Of a stretch of 64,000 nucleotides of DNA, positions 41,099-48,787 are shown in pieces. Both the position numbers and the translations under genes were made by a program. Below the pieces are notes generated by a model, which saw nothing but the letters and a program-made list of their open reading frames with translations, searched no databases and had not been told where the DNA came from. Source of the DNA: CAZLCC01 sp964570845 (GTDB lineage: Bacteria > Patescibacteriota > Saccharimonadia > Saccharimonadales > Saccharimonadaceae); NCBI GenBank assembly GCA_964570845.1, contig CAZMZB010000002.1, forward strand, positions 62,001 to 126,000. Reading direction: 5' to 3'. Each line of letters opens with the position of its first letter. Positions within the stretch are counted from its first letter, which is position 1.

Positions 41099-41301
41099 CC
41101 CTTGCGAGCTTTTACTTCGTTTCGACCAAGGTTCTTCTTGGTTTCAGTATAGGTAACGTGTTTACGAAGCTTCGGATCATATTTACGAAGCTTCAATTTA
41201 TCAGGGGTGTTCATTGTGTTTTTCTTCGTATAGTATGTACGATGATTTGAATCATCGCTCACAAGTCCGACCAATTTTCGCTTGGTATTCTTCTTTGCCA
41301 T
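41095..41301 (-). CDS. rpmG: 50S ribosomal protein bL33, cysteine-free form
   Basis: The 68-residue protein matches L33 in TKRKLVGLVSDDSNHRTYYTKKN and KLRKYDPKLRKHVTYTETK. The two CxxC pairs of zinc-binding L33 are absent, so this is the C-minus form. It is longer than the usual 50-55 residues, with an insert (MNTPDK) and a basic tail. It lies at the tRNA exit site of the large subunit. An AGGAAC precedes the ATG. Confidence 0.93.
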   Translation of the reverse strand: MAKKNTKRKLVGLVSDDSNHRTYYTKKNTMNTPDKLKLRKYDPKLRKHVTYTETKKNLGRNEVKARKG

Positions 41302-41384
41302 CTCTGTTCCTGCTTAAAATTATTTTTCGTAATTAGATACGATTATAGCACTTCTCAACTGTTTTTACTAGCTTTTTACTTTAA

Positions 41385-41459
41385 TGGAGCCGTTGACGAG
41401 ATTTGAACTCGTGACCTACGCCTTACCATGGCGTTGCTCTACCCCTGAGCTACAACGGC
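41385..41459 (-). tRNA. tRNA-Thr (anticodon GGT)
   Basis: On the minus strand GCCGTTG pairs with CAACGGC, the anticodon stem ACGCC/GGCGT encloses ATGGTAA giving GGT, and the T-arm carries GTTCAAATC. Discriminator T and CCA are encoded. Confidence 0.96.
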
Positions 41460-41539
41460 CTATAACTCCGCCTATTGTAGCAAAAAAGTAGCCTTTCTAA
41501 TAGCCTCTTTGCGTACTGGTGGTGTTATGATAGTAAGTA

Positions 41540-42091
41540 ATGATAAAAGTTGCTATTCAAGGAGCGAAGCACTCGTTTCATTTCATTGTGTCAAAACAAA
41601 TGTTCGAAGATGTCGATGAGTATATTTTCTGCGATACGTTTCAAGACGTTTTTGAAGCGATTGATAAAGACGAAGCAAAGTATGGCATTGTCGCAACTCA
41701 TAATTCAGCGTATGGTGATATTCCTGAAGTGGTGGGGCTGAGAAAGAAATATAACCATTTTAAAATCTTCAAAGAAGTTACTTTGCGGGTTGAACTGCAC
41801 TTACTTGGCATAGAAGGAGCTACTTTGTCCGACATCAAAGAGGTCTATTCTCAAGCACCCGCTCTCGTCGCCAGTGAAGCCTTTTTAGATAAGTTAGACG
41901 TGACTGTGCATGAATATCACGACACAGCTGCAGCTGCTAAGTTTATAGCAAGTAGTGGCGATAAAACAAAAGCCGCCGTTGCTAGTGAATCTGCTGCGAA
42001 CGATTATGAACTTGAGATTATCAAGAGAAATACAGAAACAGCCAAAAATTACACCAATTTTATTCTGTTTCAAAGATTAGCTTCAGAGTGA
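41540..42091 (+). CDS. Orphan prephenate-dehydratase-like protein
   Basis: The 183-residue protein aligns with the prephenate dehydratase domain. IQGAKHSFHF stands for the usual G-x-G-T-F start, THNSAYGD (53-60) for E-N-S-x-x-G, and DTAAAAKFI (128-136) for the STA-x-A block. AAVASESAAN precedes NYTNFILF (170-177), where the catalytic TRF motif reads T172-N173-F174. The ACT regulatory domain is missing. The enzyme normally makes phenylpyruvate, yet no other aromatic-pathway gene is seen and the TRF Arg is lost, so it may bind a different ligand. TATGAT (41526-41531) lies eight bases before the ATG with no SD. Confidence 0.7.
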   Translation: MIKVAIQGAKHSFHFIVSKQMFEDVDEYIFCDTFQDVFEAIDKDEAKYGIVATHNSAYGDIPEVVGLRKKYNHFKIFKEVTLRVELHLLGIEGATLSDIKEVYSQAPALVASEAFLDKLDVTVHEYHDTAAAAKFIASSGDKTKAAVASESAANDYELEIIKRNTETAKNYTNFILFQRLASE

Positions 42092-42177
42092 TGGTGCTGG
42101 GAGTAGGATTCGAACCTACGAAGGCATAAGCCATCAGATTTACAGTCTGACGTGTTTGACCGCTTCACTATCCCAGC
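42092..42177 (-). tRNA. tRNA-Tyr (anticodon GTA)
   Basis: A class II tRNA with a long variable arm. Acceptor GCTGGGA pairs with TCCCAGC, anticodon stem CAGA/TCTG surrounds CTGTAAA giving GTA, and the T-arm is GTTCGAATC. CCA is encoded and its last base directly adjoins the stop codon of the plus-strand gene ending at 42091. Confidence 0.96.
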
Positions 42178-42178
42178 A

Positions 42179-42255
42179 TGGAGCCGCCTGTCGGATTCGA
42201 ACCGACGACCTACGGTTTACAAAACCGTCGCTCTAACCAACTGAGCTAAGGCGGC
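42179..42255 (-). tRNA. tRNA-Thr (anticodon TGT)
   Basis: Acceptor GCCGCCT pairs with AGGCGGC, anticodon stem ACGGT/ACCGT encloses TTTGTAA giving TGT, and the T-arm is GTTCGAATC. CCA is encoded. It is one base upstream of tRNA-Tyr on the same strand, so the two form a tandem pair. It differs in anticodon and body from the tRNA-Thr at 41385. Confidence 0.96.
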
Positions 42256-42313
42256 ATATTACTTAAGGTACGCAGATAATCTTAACAGATTATAGGGGTA
42301 CTTTTCAAGCCAT

Positions 42314-42967
42314 TTACATTATGACACGACGAGGTGGTTGTTTGACACGTTTTGGTGTGCCCTCTGGAATGATGATTTTAGCTATCTTTTCACGAATTTT
42401 GAGTGCTAACTCTTCTTCGCCCACTCGTTCATAGGCATCAGCAAGAATACCTAAGCTTTGTGGATTTGGTTCTAGCTCAATTGCTCTTTCAAGTGCTTCA
42501 ATCATTTTTTTATCATCACCAAGCTTCTCTTGTACCTTGGCGTAGGCAATATGGCGCGTGGCAAGATCACCCTCTCTCTCAATTGCCTGCTCAAAAGCCA
42601 GTGAAGCTTTATCATAGTTGCCTGTTTCATAATAAATCAAGCCAATATTATGAAGGCTGCTTGCGCTTGGCTCCAAGCTTTGTGCAATCTCAAAACATTC
42701 AATAGAATCATTATATTCTCGCTGTTTGGCATAAAGAATACCGAGGCGATTATAGGCTGTTGCGTTGCGTTCATCAACTCTGAGGATTGTTAACAAAGCC
42801 TTTTCAGCTCGAAGATATTTTCTTTCACTAATACTTTCGCTGGCAATTTGCCAGAGTTTATCAAGACGCTCCGCAATACGAGCGGGAATGACTTCAACTT
42901 CGCTAACTGATTTTTGATATAGGAGCACCCACAAACCAAGGGCTGCAATAAGTAAAAGTCCAAACAT
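42314..42967 (-). CDS. Tetratricopeptide-repeat protein with an N-terminal anchor
   Basis: The 217-residue protein starts with one hydrophobic helix (FGLLLIAALGLWVLLY, 2-17). About four TPR units follow between residues 43 and 190, such as ATAYNRLGILYAKQREYNDSIECFEIAQ and ASSLHNIGLIYYETGNYDKASLAFEQAI. The C-terminus is basic (KRVKQPPRRVIM). It is a likely membrane-anchored scaffold facing the cytoplasm. It is the last gene of the run that includes trpS, rluA and holB. Confidence 0.85.
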   Translation of the reverse strand: MFGLLLIAALGLWVLLYQKSVSEVEVIPARIAERLDKLWQIASESISERKYLRAEKALLTILRVDERNATAYNRLGILYAKQREYNDSIECFEIAQSLEPSASSLHNIGLIYYETGNYDKASLAFEQAIEREGDLATRHIAYAKVQEKLGDDKKMIEALERAIELEPNPQSLGILADAYERVGEEELALKIREKIAKIIIPEGTPKRVKQPPRRVIM

Positions 42968-42988
42968 TCTGAGATTTATTATACCAGA

Positions 42989-43810
42989 CTATGCACTAAT
43001 GACTAACTTTAGGAGCTGAATTTTGGCATTTGCATTTTCACGTATAGACTTCTCTGTCTTTAAAAGACTATCCAATTGGCTAGCTAGTGCACTACTAGTT
43101 TTCTGCGATAATGAAAACTCAATAATATGTATTGCATGTTCCAAAAGTTCAATAGTTTTCTGCCTGTCTGTGCTATATCTTTGAACAAGCAACAACTTTT
43201 GATATATATTTCCACCAAGCAATTCTCGGGCGTTACGAGTTGTTTCAGCTTGCTGTTGAAAATATTGCTCATCTTCATGTAAACGAGCGATTTCTGCTGG
43301 TAAACCAGAAGCGATAAACTGAACTTGAAGACGAGTTTTTTGGTCATTTATCTCAAGCTCTGTCAGAAAATCTTCAGTTTGCTTTTTGGTGATCGGCTGA
43401 ATAGTAACTCGCTGTACTCTTGAGTGAATAGTGGGGAGCAGCTTAGATGGGGCATGGGTTGTGAGAATAAAGGAGGTGCTACTAGACGGTTCTTCAAGTA
43501 GTTTTAAAAAGGCGTTTTGTGCTTCGTGTCCCATAGCATCGGCATCATCAATGATGATAATTTGCTGTTGCTGCTGCTTCGTTCTCGTTTGCTTGTAAAG
43601 ATTTCGTATTGTATCAATAGAGATAGTGCCTTTTTCGTCTGGTTTAACCACAGTAGCGCTGTTTTTGGTCTGATTGTTGGTGGCAATATATTGAGCAGTT
43701 GCATAAAGTCCCACGCCTTTCGTGCCACTTAAAAGTAGGGCATGTGGCAATTCCTTACGCATAGCGTTTATTTTTAATTCAACTGATGGGTGTAGTAGTG
43801 TTTCTTTCAT
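42989..43810 (-). CDS. holB: DNA polymerase III delta-prime-like clamp-loader subunit
   Basis: The 273-residue AAA+ protein resembles DnaX and delta-prime in its core: IIIIDDADAMGHEAQNAFLKLLEEP (about 97-121) and ILTTHAPSKLLPTIHSRVQ (about 127-145) with the SRxQ sensor. The P-loop is broken (SGTKGVGLYA without the Lys-Thr), as expected of the non-hydrolysing delta-prime subunit. It helps to open the sliding clamp. Its start overlaps the rluA stop by four bases. Confidence 0.85.
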   Translation of the reverse strand: MKETLLHPSVELKINAMRKELPHALLLSGTKGVGLYATAQYIATNNQTKNSATVVKPDEKGTISIDTIRNLYKQTRTKQQQQQIIIIDDADAMGHEAQNAFLKLLEEPSSSTSFILTTHAPSKLLPTIHSRVQRVTIQPITKKQTEDFLTELEINDQKTRLQVQFIASGLPAEIARLHEDEQYFQQQAETTRNARELLGGNIYQKLLLVQRYSTDRQKTIELLEHAIHIIEFSLSQKTSSALASQLDSLLKTEKSIRENANAKIQLLKLVISA

Positions 43811-44646
43811 GACTGCTCTTTAAAATTAGGAAAATATTCAAAAAATTCTTTGGGAACTTTTGAAGTAAAAGTTTTTCGCTCGCTACTTGGCAAAGTGATT
43901 TCCAGACTCTCCGCATGTAACATAAGTCTATCCGCGGTTTTGCCGTATACTCTATCGCCAATAATTGGATGATTGATATGGCTCAAATGAACACGTAGTT
44001 GATGTGTGCGACCAGTGTGCGGTTGTAAGCGAACTAAAGAGTGTTGCTTATCGCTCTCTAACACCTCATATCGCGTCTGAGCCGTCTTGCCGTTTGCATC
44101 TACCCTAAATGTCGATGGAGCTTTTGGGTTTCTAGCTATGGGCAGATCAATGACTGCTGTTTTATCTTTCGGTGTACCTTTAATAACAGCAAGGTATTGC
44201 TTTTTGACTTTTCTGTCTGAAAACTGACGTTGTAGTATCTTCGCAGCCTTGTCATTTTTAGCACAAATAATCACCCCGCTCGTGTCTCTATCTAAGCGGT
44301 GGATAATTCCCGGACGATTTGTTTCCTGCTTATAGGTTGTTTTAGACTTTACAAACTCAGCCACACTGAACTCGTCATTCTCCGCGCCCTTTGCATGGGT
44401 TAGAATACCAGCTGGCTTATCAATAACGAGAACATTATTATCTTCGTAAAGAATCGGCAGCGTTTCTTTGCTAAAATCTGCTTTTTTAGGAAACTGCACC
44501 TTTACTTCATCATCTTCACCTAGTTGTTTGTCTGGAGCCGTGATAGTCTCACTATTTACCGTTACAAACCCTTGTTTACAGTATTTTTGCCACTGAGAAC
44601 GTGAATATTCTGGCCAATACTGCGCAAGATAGCTATCAAGCCGCAT
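43807..44646 (-). CDS. RluA-family 23S rRNA pseudouridine synthase
   Basis: The 279-residue protein has an N-terminal S4 domain (MRLDSYLAQYWPEYSRSQWQ). The RluA catalytic domain has the Asp of HRLDRDTSGV (about 117-126), KKQYLAVIKG and the late LQPHTGRTHQLRVHL block. It isomerises uridines in rRNA or tRNA. Length and domain order are those of RluD/RluC-type enzymes. It sits two bases downstream of trpS and overlaps holB. Confidence 0.95.
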   Translation of the reverse strand: MRLDSYLAQYWPEYSRSQWQKYCKQGFVTVNSETITAPDKQLGEDDEVKVQFPKKADFSKETLPILYEDNNVLVIDKPAGILTHAKGAENDEFSVAEFVKSKTTYKQETNRPGIIHRLDRDTSGVIICAKNDKAAKILQRQFSDRKVKKQYLAVIKGTPKDKTAVIDLPIARNPKAPSTFRVDANGKTAQTRYEVLESDKQHSLVRLQPHTGRTHQLRVHLSHINHPIIGDRVYGKTADRLMLHAESLEITLPSSERKTFTSKVPKEFFEYFPNFKEQS

Positions 44647-44648
44647 TT

Positions 44649-45686
44649 TTACCTCTTCGGACGCAAGCCAACAGCTTGTTGTATGCGTAGCAGTGTTTCA
44701 TTAGCAGTTTTTGCAAGCTCTGCCTCAGACTGTTGAAGCTTTTGCTCGATAGCAATATCCTCAGTAGAGCTTAGGTTGGTTTGGAATTTAGTTAAAAACT
44801 GCTTCACTTCATCGGCCACGACTTTCTTAAAGTCGCCATAACGATCCTTACCTTGCCACTCACTCACAACGTCCTGTACGTCTTGCTCCGTAAGTAGCGC
44901 CAAAATTTCAAGTAAGTTGGAAATTCCTGGCTGTTTTTCTCTATCAAATTGAATATTTGCAAAATTATCAGTTGTCGCGCTCATAATCTTTTTAGCAGCA
45001 CTTTCAGGGTCTTCGCTAAGGAAAATAACTCCTTTACCAGAATCGTCACTTTTACTCATTTTTTTGCTCGGCTCAACTAAATCTTTAACCCTTAAACCTT
45101 GGTCTTTGCCAAAAAACTCGTGCTGCTCTTTAACTGGCTTTGGAACAGTGAAAATGTCACCGAATCGATTATTAATTCGCTCAGCAATATTACGAGTAAA
45201 CTCAAGATGCTGCGTTTGGTCATCACCAACAGGAACATAAGAAGCGTTGTAGAGCAGTACATCTGCTGCCATAAGAACCGGGTAATTAAATAGCCCGACA
45301 CTTGTTCTCTCACCGCCAATCTTTGCTGACTTATCTTTGAACTGTGTCATGCGGCTCATCTCACCCATGCCAGTAAAACAATCTAAAATCCATGTCAGCT
45401 CACTGTGTGCAGAAATGTAGCTTTGGCGATATAAGTGAATAGCCGGATTACCCAAAGGCAAACCAGCTGCCGCAAACAGGCGCATATTATGCCAAATTTG
45501 CTCATGTAACTCATCGAAGTTGATTGGTGTTGTAAAGCTGTGAAGATCCGGTACGAACATATTTATTTGATATTCATCAGAATGCTTCTTTGCCATATCA
45601 ACCATCGGTAAAATGCCACCAAAATAGTTACCGATTGTTAAATCATTATTTGCCCGCAGGCCAGTTAGAATGACAGGTTTTTGCAT
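44649..45686 (-). CDS. trpS: Tryptophanyl-tRNA synthetase
   Basis: This class I synthetase charges tRNA-Trp. The HIGH-like motif is TIGNYFGG, and the KMSKS signature is KKMSKS. DLHSFTT, GMGEMSRMTQFKDK and PVGDDQTQHLEFTRNIA are family hallmarks. I choose the second Met (345 residues, ATG 45686). A TATAAT ends eight bases before it on the minus strand, and the first ATG (45698) overlaps that -10 box. It lies 21 bases after the peptidase gene, so it may also be read from the attenuated promoter at 47435-47462. That would link tryptophan charging to the aromatic-rich leader peptide. Confidence 0.93.
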   Translation of the reverse strand: MQKPVILTGLRANNDLTIGNYFGGILPMVDMAKKHSDEYQINMFVPDLHSFTTPINFDELHEQIWHNMRLFAAAGLPLGNPAIHLYRQSYISAHSELTWILDCFTGMGEMSRMTQFKDKSAKIGGERTSVGLFNYPVLMAADVLLYNASYVPVGDDQTQHLEFTRNIAERINNRFGDIFTVPKPVKEQHEFFGKDQGLRVKDLVEPSKKMSKSDDSGKGVIFLSEDPESAAKKIMSATTDNFANIQFDREKQPGISNLLEILALLTEQDVQDVVSEWQGKDRYGDFKKVVADEVKQFLTKFQTNLSSTEDIAIEQKLQQSEAELAKTANETLLRIQQAVGLRPKR

Positions 45687-45707
45687 ATTATTTTCCATTA
45701 TACAACC

Positions 45708-46352
45708 TTAGGGCTCTATCAAGCCATACATAACTGTTGCTTTGCCATAAAACTTTGCCCAAGTTGCATCGCCATAGCTAAAATGCCACCACTCATGAGC
45801 GTACGGCGCGAACCCTACTCCAAGCATTGCTCTATGCAACATATCGCGATTGGCCTTTTGCTCCGCATTGATTTTGTTAGTATTTAAAAATGAAATATCA
45901 TCATCAGTATTAACAGGGCAACCAAAATCCACTAGCCCGCCTTTTTTTCTATCCATGACATCGACGTCAACCGCCGCTCCACAGCAGTGGGGTGGTTTTT
46001 TTATACTCGGATCAGCAACATATGTTCTGGCAAACTCCAGGGCTTCTTGCTCTTTAGCCTTTGGATTATCAGTCTTATAACTATTCTTCACCATTTCTAA
46101 TAATTTATACTGTACAGCAAGCGGTCTGTGCCCAGCCCGCACAATCATACGATATTTTTTGTCTAACTTCCTGCTTGCTTGTTCTAGCTTTTTAGCAACA
46201 CTTTCGCGCACAAGAATTTGATTATAGCTTGGATTTTTCTTTATATACTCCTGATAGAGAGGGCCCTCGATTTCATCTATCGGCTTTTCCCATATTGGTT
46301 CAATCAACAGATGCTCATTTGATATTATTGGCACCAACAATTCTTTATTCAT
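45708..46352 (-). CDS. M15-family D-Ala-D-Ala peptidase (VanX/VanY-like)
   Basis: The 214-residue protein has AGHRPLAVQYKLL (about 85-97), the zinc-binding His/Asp block PPHCCGAAVDVDVMD (about 122-136) and the catalytic HEWWHFSYGD (about 189-198), as in D-alanyl-D-alanine dipeptidases. These cut D-Ala-D-Ala or trim stem peptides and can recycle wall fragments. No signal peptide is visible, which favours a cytoplasmic dipeptidase of VanX type. The start overlaps the upstream 310-residue gene by eight bases, so they act from one message. Confidence 0.85.
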   Translation of the reverse strand: MNKELLVPIISNEHLLIEPIWEKPIDEIEGPLYQEYIKKNPSYNQILVRESVAKKLEQASRKLDKKYRMIVRAGHRPLAVQYKLLEMVKNSYKTDNPKAKEQEALEFARTYVADPSIKKPPHCCGAAVDVDVMDRKKGGLVDFGCPVNTDDDISFLNTNKINAEQKANRDMLHRAMLGVGFAPYAHEWWHFSYGDATWAKFYGKATVMYGLIEP

Positions 46353-47277
46353 AATATGCTTCTACATCCTTTCTTGCCACCATTACATCATATTGCGACC
46401 TGATATTTTCCGATATAACCGGATCGAAATCAGCTGATTCCAAAATTGTTGCCCTACAAGGTACTACATAATCAATAGTAATGCGACCAGGAATTCCCAG
46501 ATCAGATAGAACACGGTCAGCAATTTCTTTAGCTGGCTGCATAACTTCTTCCATTTTAGTATATTTAATCATATCAGCACCAGCGATATGAACAATTTGC
46601 CCATCACTGCCATTACCATCAAGGGCTTTTTTCACAATTTCAATCGCCATCATGGCCTCTAGTGGCGGTAGCAAGCCCTCGTTGGGTTTATCACCTAAAC
46701 CATAAACATTGCTCACATCTGCTGTATCCTGCCCTTCTTCAATTCTACCGGACGAATCAACTTTTCTCAGTGGTCTTCCAAGCACGCTTCTTGACTCCCT
46801 TAGAATCATTTCATAGGCTTCAGCGCCTATCTGAGCAAAATATTCAGTTGAGGGAGTAACTTCTACAGTACTTGGTACTATTTGTCGTAATGAGTCAAGG
46901 TGGAGCTGCTTGAGAGTTACGTCTTGTGCGCCATTTATGCCTATACCTACTCCCAGCTCATTGAGCTGATCCACCCCTTCAGGGATAGCTGTACAGCTAC
47001 CAACTATCCTGCCAGCATTTTTATTACTTGCCAGTACGACTCTTGTTAAGCCTACGATGGCGACCTTTGGCTCAGAATACTTATCCTTGCCTCTGATTGT
47101 ATCCACTAACTCGAGCTGTATAGTACCGCCCATAGCACCGATGCCAAACATTAGACTTAAGTCTGCGTTACTCACATTACCAACATGGGGTGACCGGTAA
47201 ATCGTATCTCCTTCTTCGATCGTATCGGTAACCACCTGAAGAGATTTTTTCTCCGGGTGAGATATATTTAGTTTCAT
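46345..47277 (-). CDS. Unknown 310-residue protein behind the attenuator
   Basis: The 310-residue soluble, acidic protein has no family I recognise. Visible stretches include glycine-rich GIGAMGGTIQLELVD (about 46-60), a second glycine-rich GVGIGINGAQDVTL, LLPPLEAMMAIEIVKKAL (about 204-221), and a C-terminal IPGRITIDYVVPCRATILES with one Cys. No signal peptide or membrane segment. AAAGGAGA lies before the ATG. It is the first full gene after a leader peptide and two terminators and is coupled to a D-Ala-D-Ala peptidase, so an amino-acid or peptide-related function is a fair guess only. Confidence 0.7.
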   Translation of the reverse strand: MKLNISHPEKKSLQVVTDTIEEGDTIYRSPHVGNVSNADLSLMFGIGAMGGTIQLELVDTIRGKDKYSEPKVAIVGLTRVVLASNKNAGRIVGSCTAIPEGVDQLNELGVGIGINGAQDVTLKQLHLDSLRQIVPSTVEVTPSTEYFAQIGAEAYEMILRESRSVLGRPLRKVDSSGRIEEGQDTADVSNVYGLGDKPNEGLLPPLEAMMAIEIVKKALDGNGSDGQIVHIAGADMIKYTKMEEVMQPAKEIADRVLSDLGIPGRITIDYVVPCRATILESADFDPVISENIRSQYDVMVARKDVEAYYE

Positions 47278-47300
47278 TTCTCAATCTCCTTTAATCAATT

Positions 47301-47322
47301 TAAAAAGCCGCCTGGTGGCGAC
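47301..47322 (-). terminator. Promoter-distal terminator (T2) of the 47.3-kb attenuator
   Basis: On the minus strand GTCGCC and GGCGGC form a 6-bp stem with loop ACCA, followed by TTTTT. The 5' arm and loop contain GCCACCA, the perfect complement of TGGTGGC in the 3' arm of the hairpin at 47365-47389. Confidence 0.7.
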
Positions 47323-47349
47323 TTTATCGATATATTGGAGATTTATTAT

Positions 47350-47427
47350 TTATTCAAATACACTGAAAAAGCCACCACCTGAGGTGTGGGTAAACCAGCG
47401 ATAGCTATGCATTTGAACTGTTTTCAT
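47350..47427 (-). CDS. 25-codon leader peptide with Tyr-Arg-Trp-Phe run
   Basis: ATG 47427 falls at or next to the predicted transcription start of a TTGACA/TATCAT promoter, like other leaderless starts here. The peptide begins MKTVQMHSYRWFTH and continues through SGGGFF to a TAA at 47350-47352. Tyr9, Trp11 and Phe12 are decoded at 47403-47392, only 3-12 bases before the 5' arm of the first terminator (47389-47383). A ribosome paused there would cover that arm. The arrangement matches amino-acid-responsive attenuators such as those of trp operons. Confidence 0.6.
   Translation of the reverse strand: MKTVQMHSYRWFTHTSGGGFFSVFE
47365..47389 (-). terminator. Promoter-proximal terminator (T1) of the 47.3-kb attenuator
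   Basis: On the minus strand CCACACC pairs with GGTGGTGG (one bulged G) around loop TCA, followed by CTTTTTC. It lies inside the leader peptide frame. Its 3' arm can instead pair, through TGGTGGC, with GCCACCA of the second terminator. Confidence 0.7.
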
Positions 47428-47434
47428 AGTCTAT

Positions 47435-47462
47435 ATGATACAGCCCACTACATTTTTGTCAA
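47435..47462 (-). promoter_or_regulatory. Promoter of the attenuated operon
   Basis: On the minus strand TTGACA (47457-47462), a 16-base spacer and TATCAT (47435-47440). The predicted start near 47428 gives a 150-base leader before the 46345-47277 gene. Confidence 0.65.
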
Positions 47463-47548
47463 CTAACAAACTTTATGGGCAGTTGAATTATAACCCATAT
47501 ATGACAATAATAGGTATAAGGGTTTATAAAACAGAAAGAAACATTCTT

Positions 47549-48781
47549 ATGACTGATAATCAGCTACTTGAAAAAACAAAAAAGCTATATGAGAAGAATC
47601 GTCGCCAGACAAATGGCTATACGTACACTATCCCCTCAGAAGACACGTATCCCTATCAATGGCTGTGGGATAGTTGTTTTGCTGCAATTGCTATGACATA
47701 TTTTGACATTGAAGGTGCTAAATCTGAGCTTCGCGCACTTGTCTCGGCACAATTTAAAAATGGCATGATTCCGCACATGATTTATTGGCAACCACTAAAA
47801 GAACACCCGTTTCCTGAAATTCGTTGGGGTAAACGACGAACAAGTAGTATCACTCAGCCACCGCTTCTCGCTGCAGCAGTTGAAAAAATTCATAAAGCAA
47901 CAGACGATATTGAATTTGTACGTGAGATGTTGCCGCATATTAATACGTTTCACCATTATTTTTTCCGGCATCGTGATCCCCGAAAAACTAATCTCATTGG
48001 TGTTATTAACCCAGATGAATCTGGTGAAGATAACTCGCCTCGGTTTGATAAAGCGTTAAATTTAAAAAATCCAAACCACCATTTTGTTGATAACTTCTCT
48101 TCAAGGCTTAAGCTAGTCGATGACTGGAGGCACGCTCGTTTTGTTGTGAAGCATCGCATGGATTTACACCATTGGGTGCGAGATGTACCCATGAACTCGA
48201 TTCTAGCTGAAAGCCTTGCTATTACTGCAGAGCTTGCCAGGCTGTGTCATGAACCAGGAATTGAAGCATGGTCAAGAGCCAAGTCTGAAGGAGTAAAACA
48301 AGCAATGAAAAGTTATTTGCAAAAAGATGGACTCTATTTGCCTCTCATGGATTATGGTGCGAAAGCATCAAGAATCAAGGTGAAAACATGGGCATTATTT
48401 ATGCCGCTCTATAGTGGCACCGCCTCACAAGAAGAAGCTTTGCTCATTGTTTCAAAATATCTGAATAATCCAGAGTACTTTAATACATTCTTCGGTGTTC
48501 CGACAGTTGCAGCGAATGAACCGAGCTTTAATCCGGACGGTGACTGGAGAGGGGATGGCTGGATCGGTACCAACTGGCGTGGACCAGTGTGGATCGGCAG
48601 TAATTGGCTCATTATTCAAGGTCTAAGGCGCTATGGCTTTAACAAAGAGGCAGATCGAATCGCAAAACAGTCAAAAAGCTTAGTACAAAAGTCCGGTTTT
48701 AGAGAATATTACGATCCCCGCACGGGTGAAGGGCATGGCGCAACTGGTTTTACCTGGGGTGGACTAGTGTTAGATATGTAA
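47549..48781 (+). CDS. GH63/trehalase-like (alpha/alpha)6-barrel glycosidase
   Basis: The 410-residue protein carries YPYQWLWDSCFAAI (about 32-45), NPDESGEDNSPRF with acidic residues (about 152-164), NWRGPVWIGSNW (about 345-356) and EYYDPRTGEGHGATGFTWGG near the end. This is the pattern of GH63-type glucosidases and their glycerate-glucoside hydrolase relatives. No signal peptide, so it acts inside the cell on a small glucoside or glucan. The start at ATG 47549 gives the family N-terminus; an earlier in-frame ATG at 47435 would run through the divergent promoter. The ribosome-binding site is weak, and TATAAA/TATAAG lie upstream. Confidence 0.8.
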   Translation: MTDNQLLEKTKKLYEKNRRQTNGYTYTIPSEDTYPYQWLWDSCFAAIAMTYFDIEGAKSELRALVSAQFKNGMIPHMIYWQPLKEHPFPEIRWGKRRTSSITQPPLLAAAVEKIHKATDDIEFVREMLPHINTFHHYFFRHRDPRKTNLIGVINPDESGEDNSPRFDKALNLKNPNHHFVDNFSSRLKLVDDWRHARFVVKHRMDLHHWVRDVPMNSILAESLAITAELARLCHEPGIEAWSRAKSEGVKQAMKSYLQKDGLYLPLMDYGAKASRIKVKTWALFMPLYSGTASQEEALLIVSKYLNNPEYFNTFFGVPTVAANEPSFNPDGDWRGDGWIGTNWRGPVWIGSNWLIIQGLRRYGFNKEADRIAKQSKSLVQKSGFREYYDPRTGEGHGATGFTWGGLVLDM

Positions 48782-48787
48782 ACTAAG

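Noticed and set aside
41385..42255. Two tRNA-Thr genes as a recent duplication
   Set aside because: They have different anticodons (GGT and TGT) and clearly different stems, so they are distinct isoacceptors.
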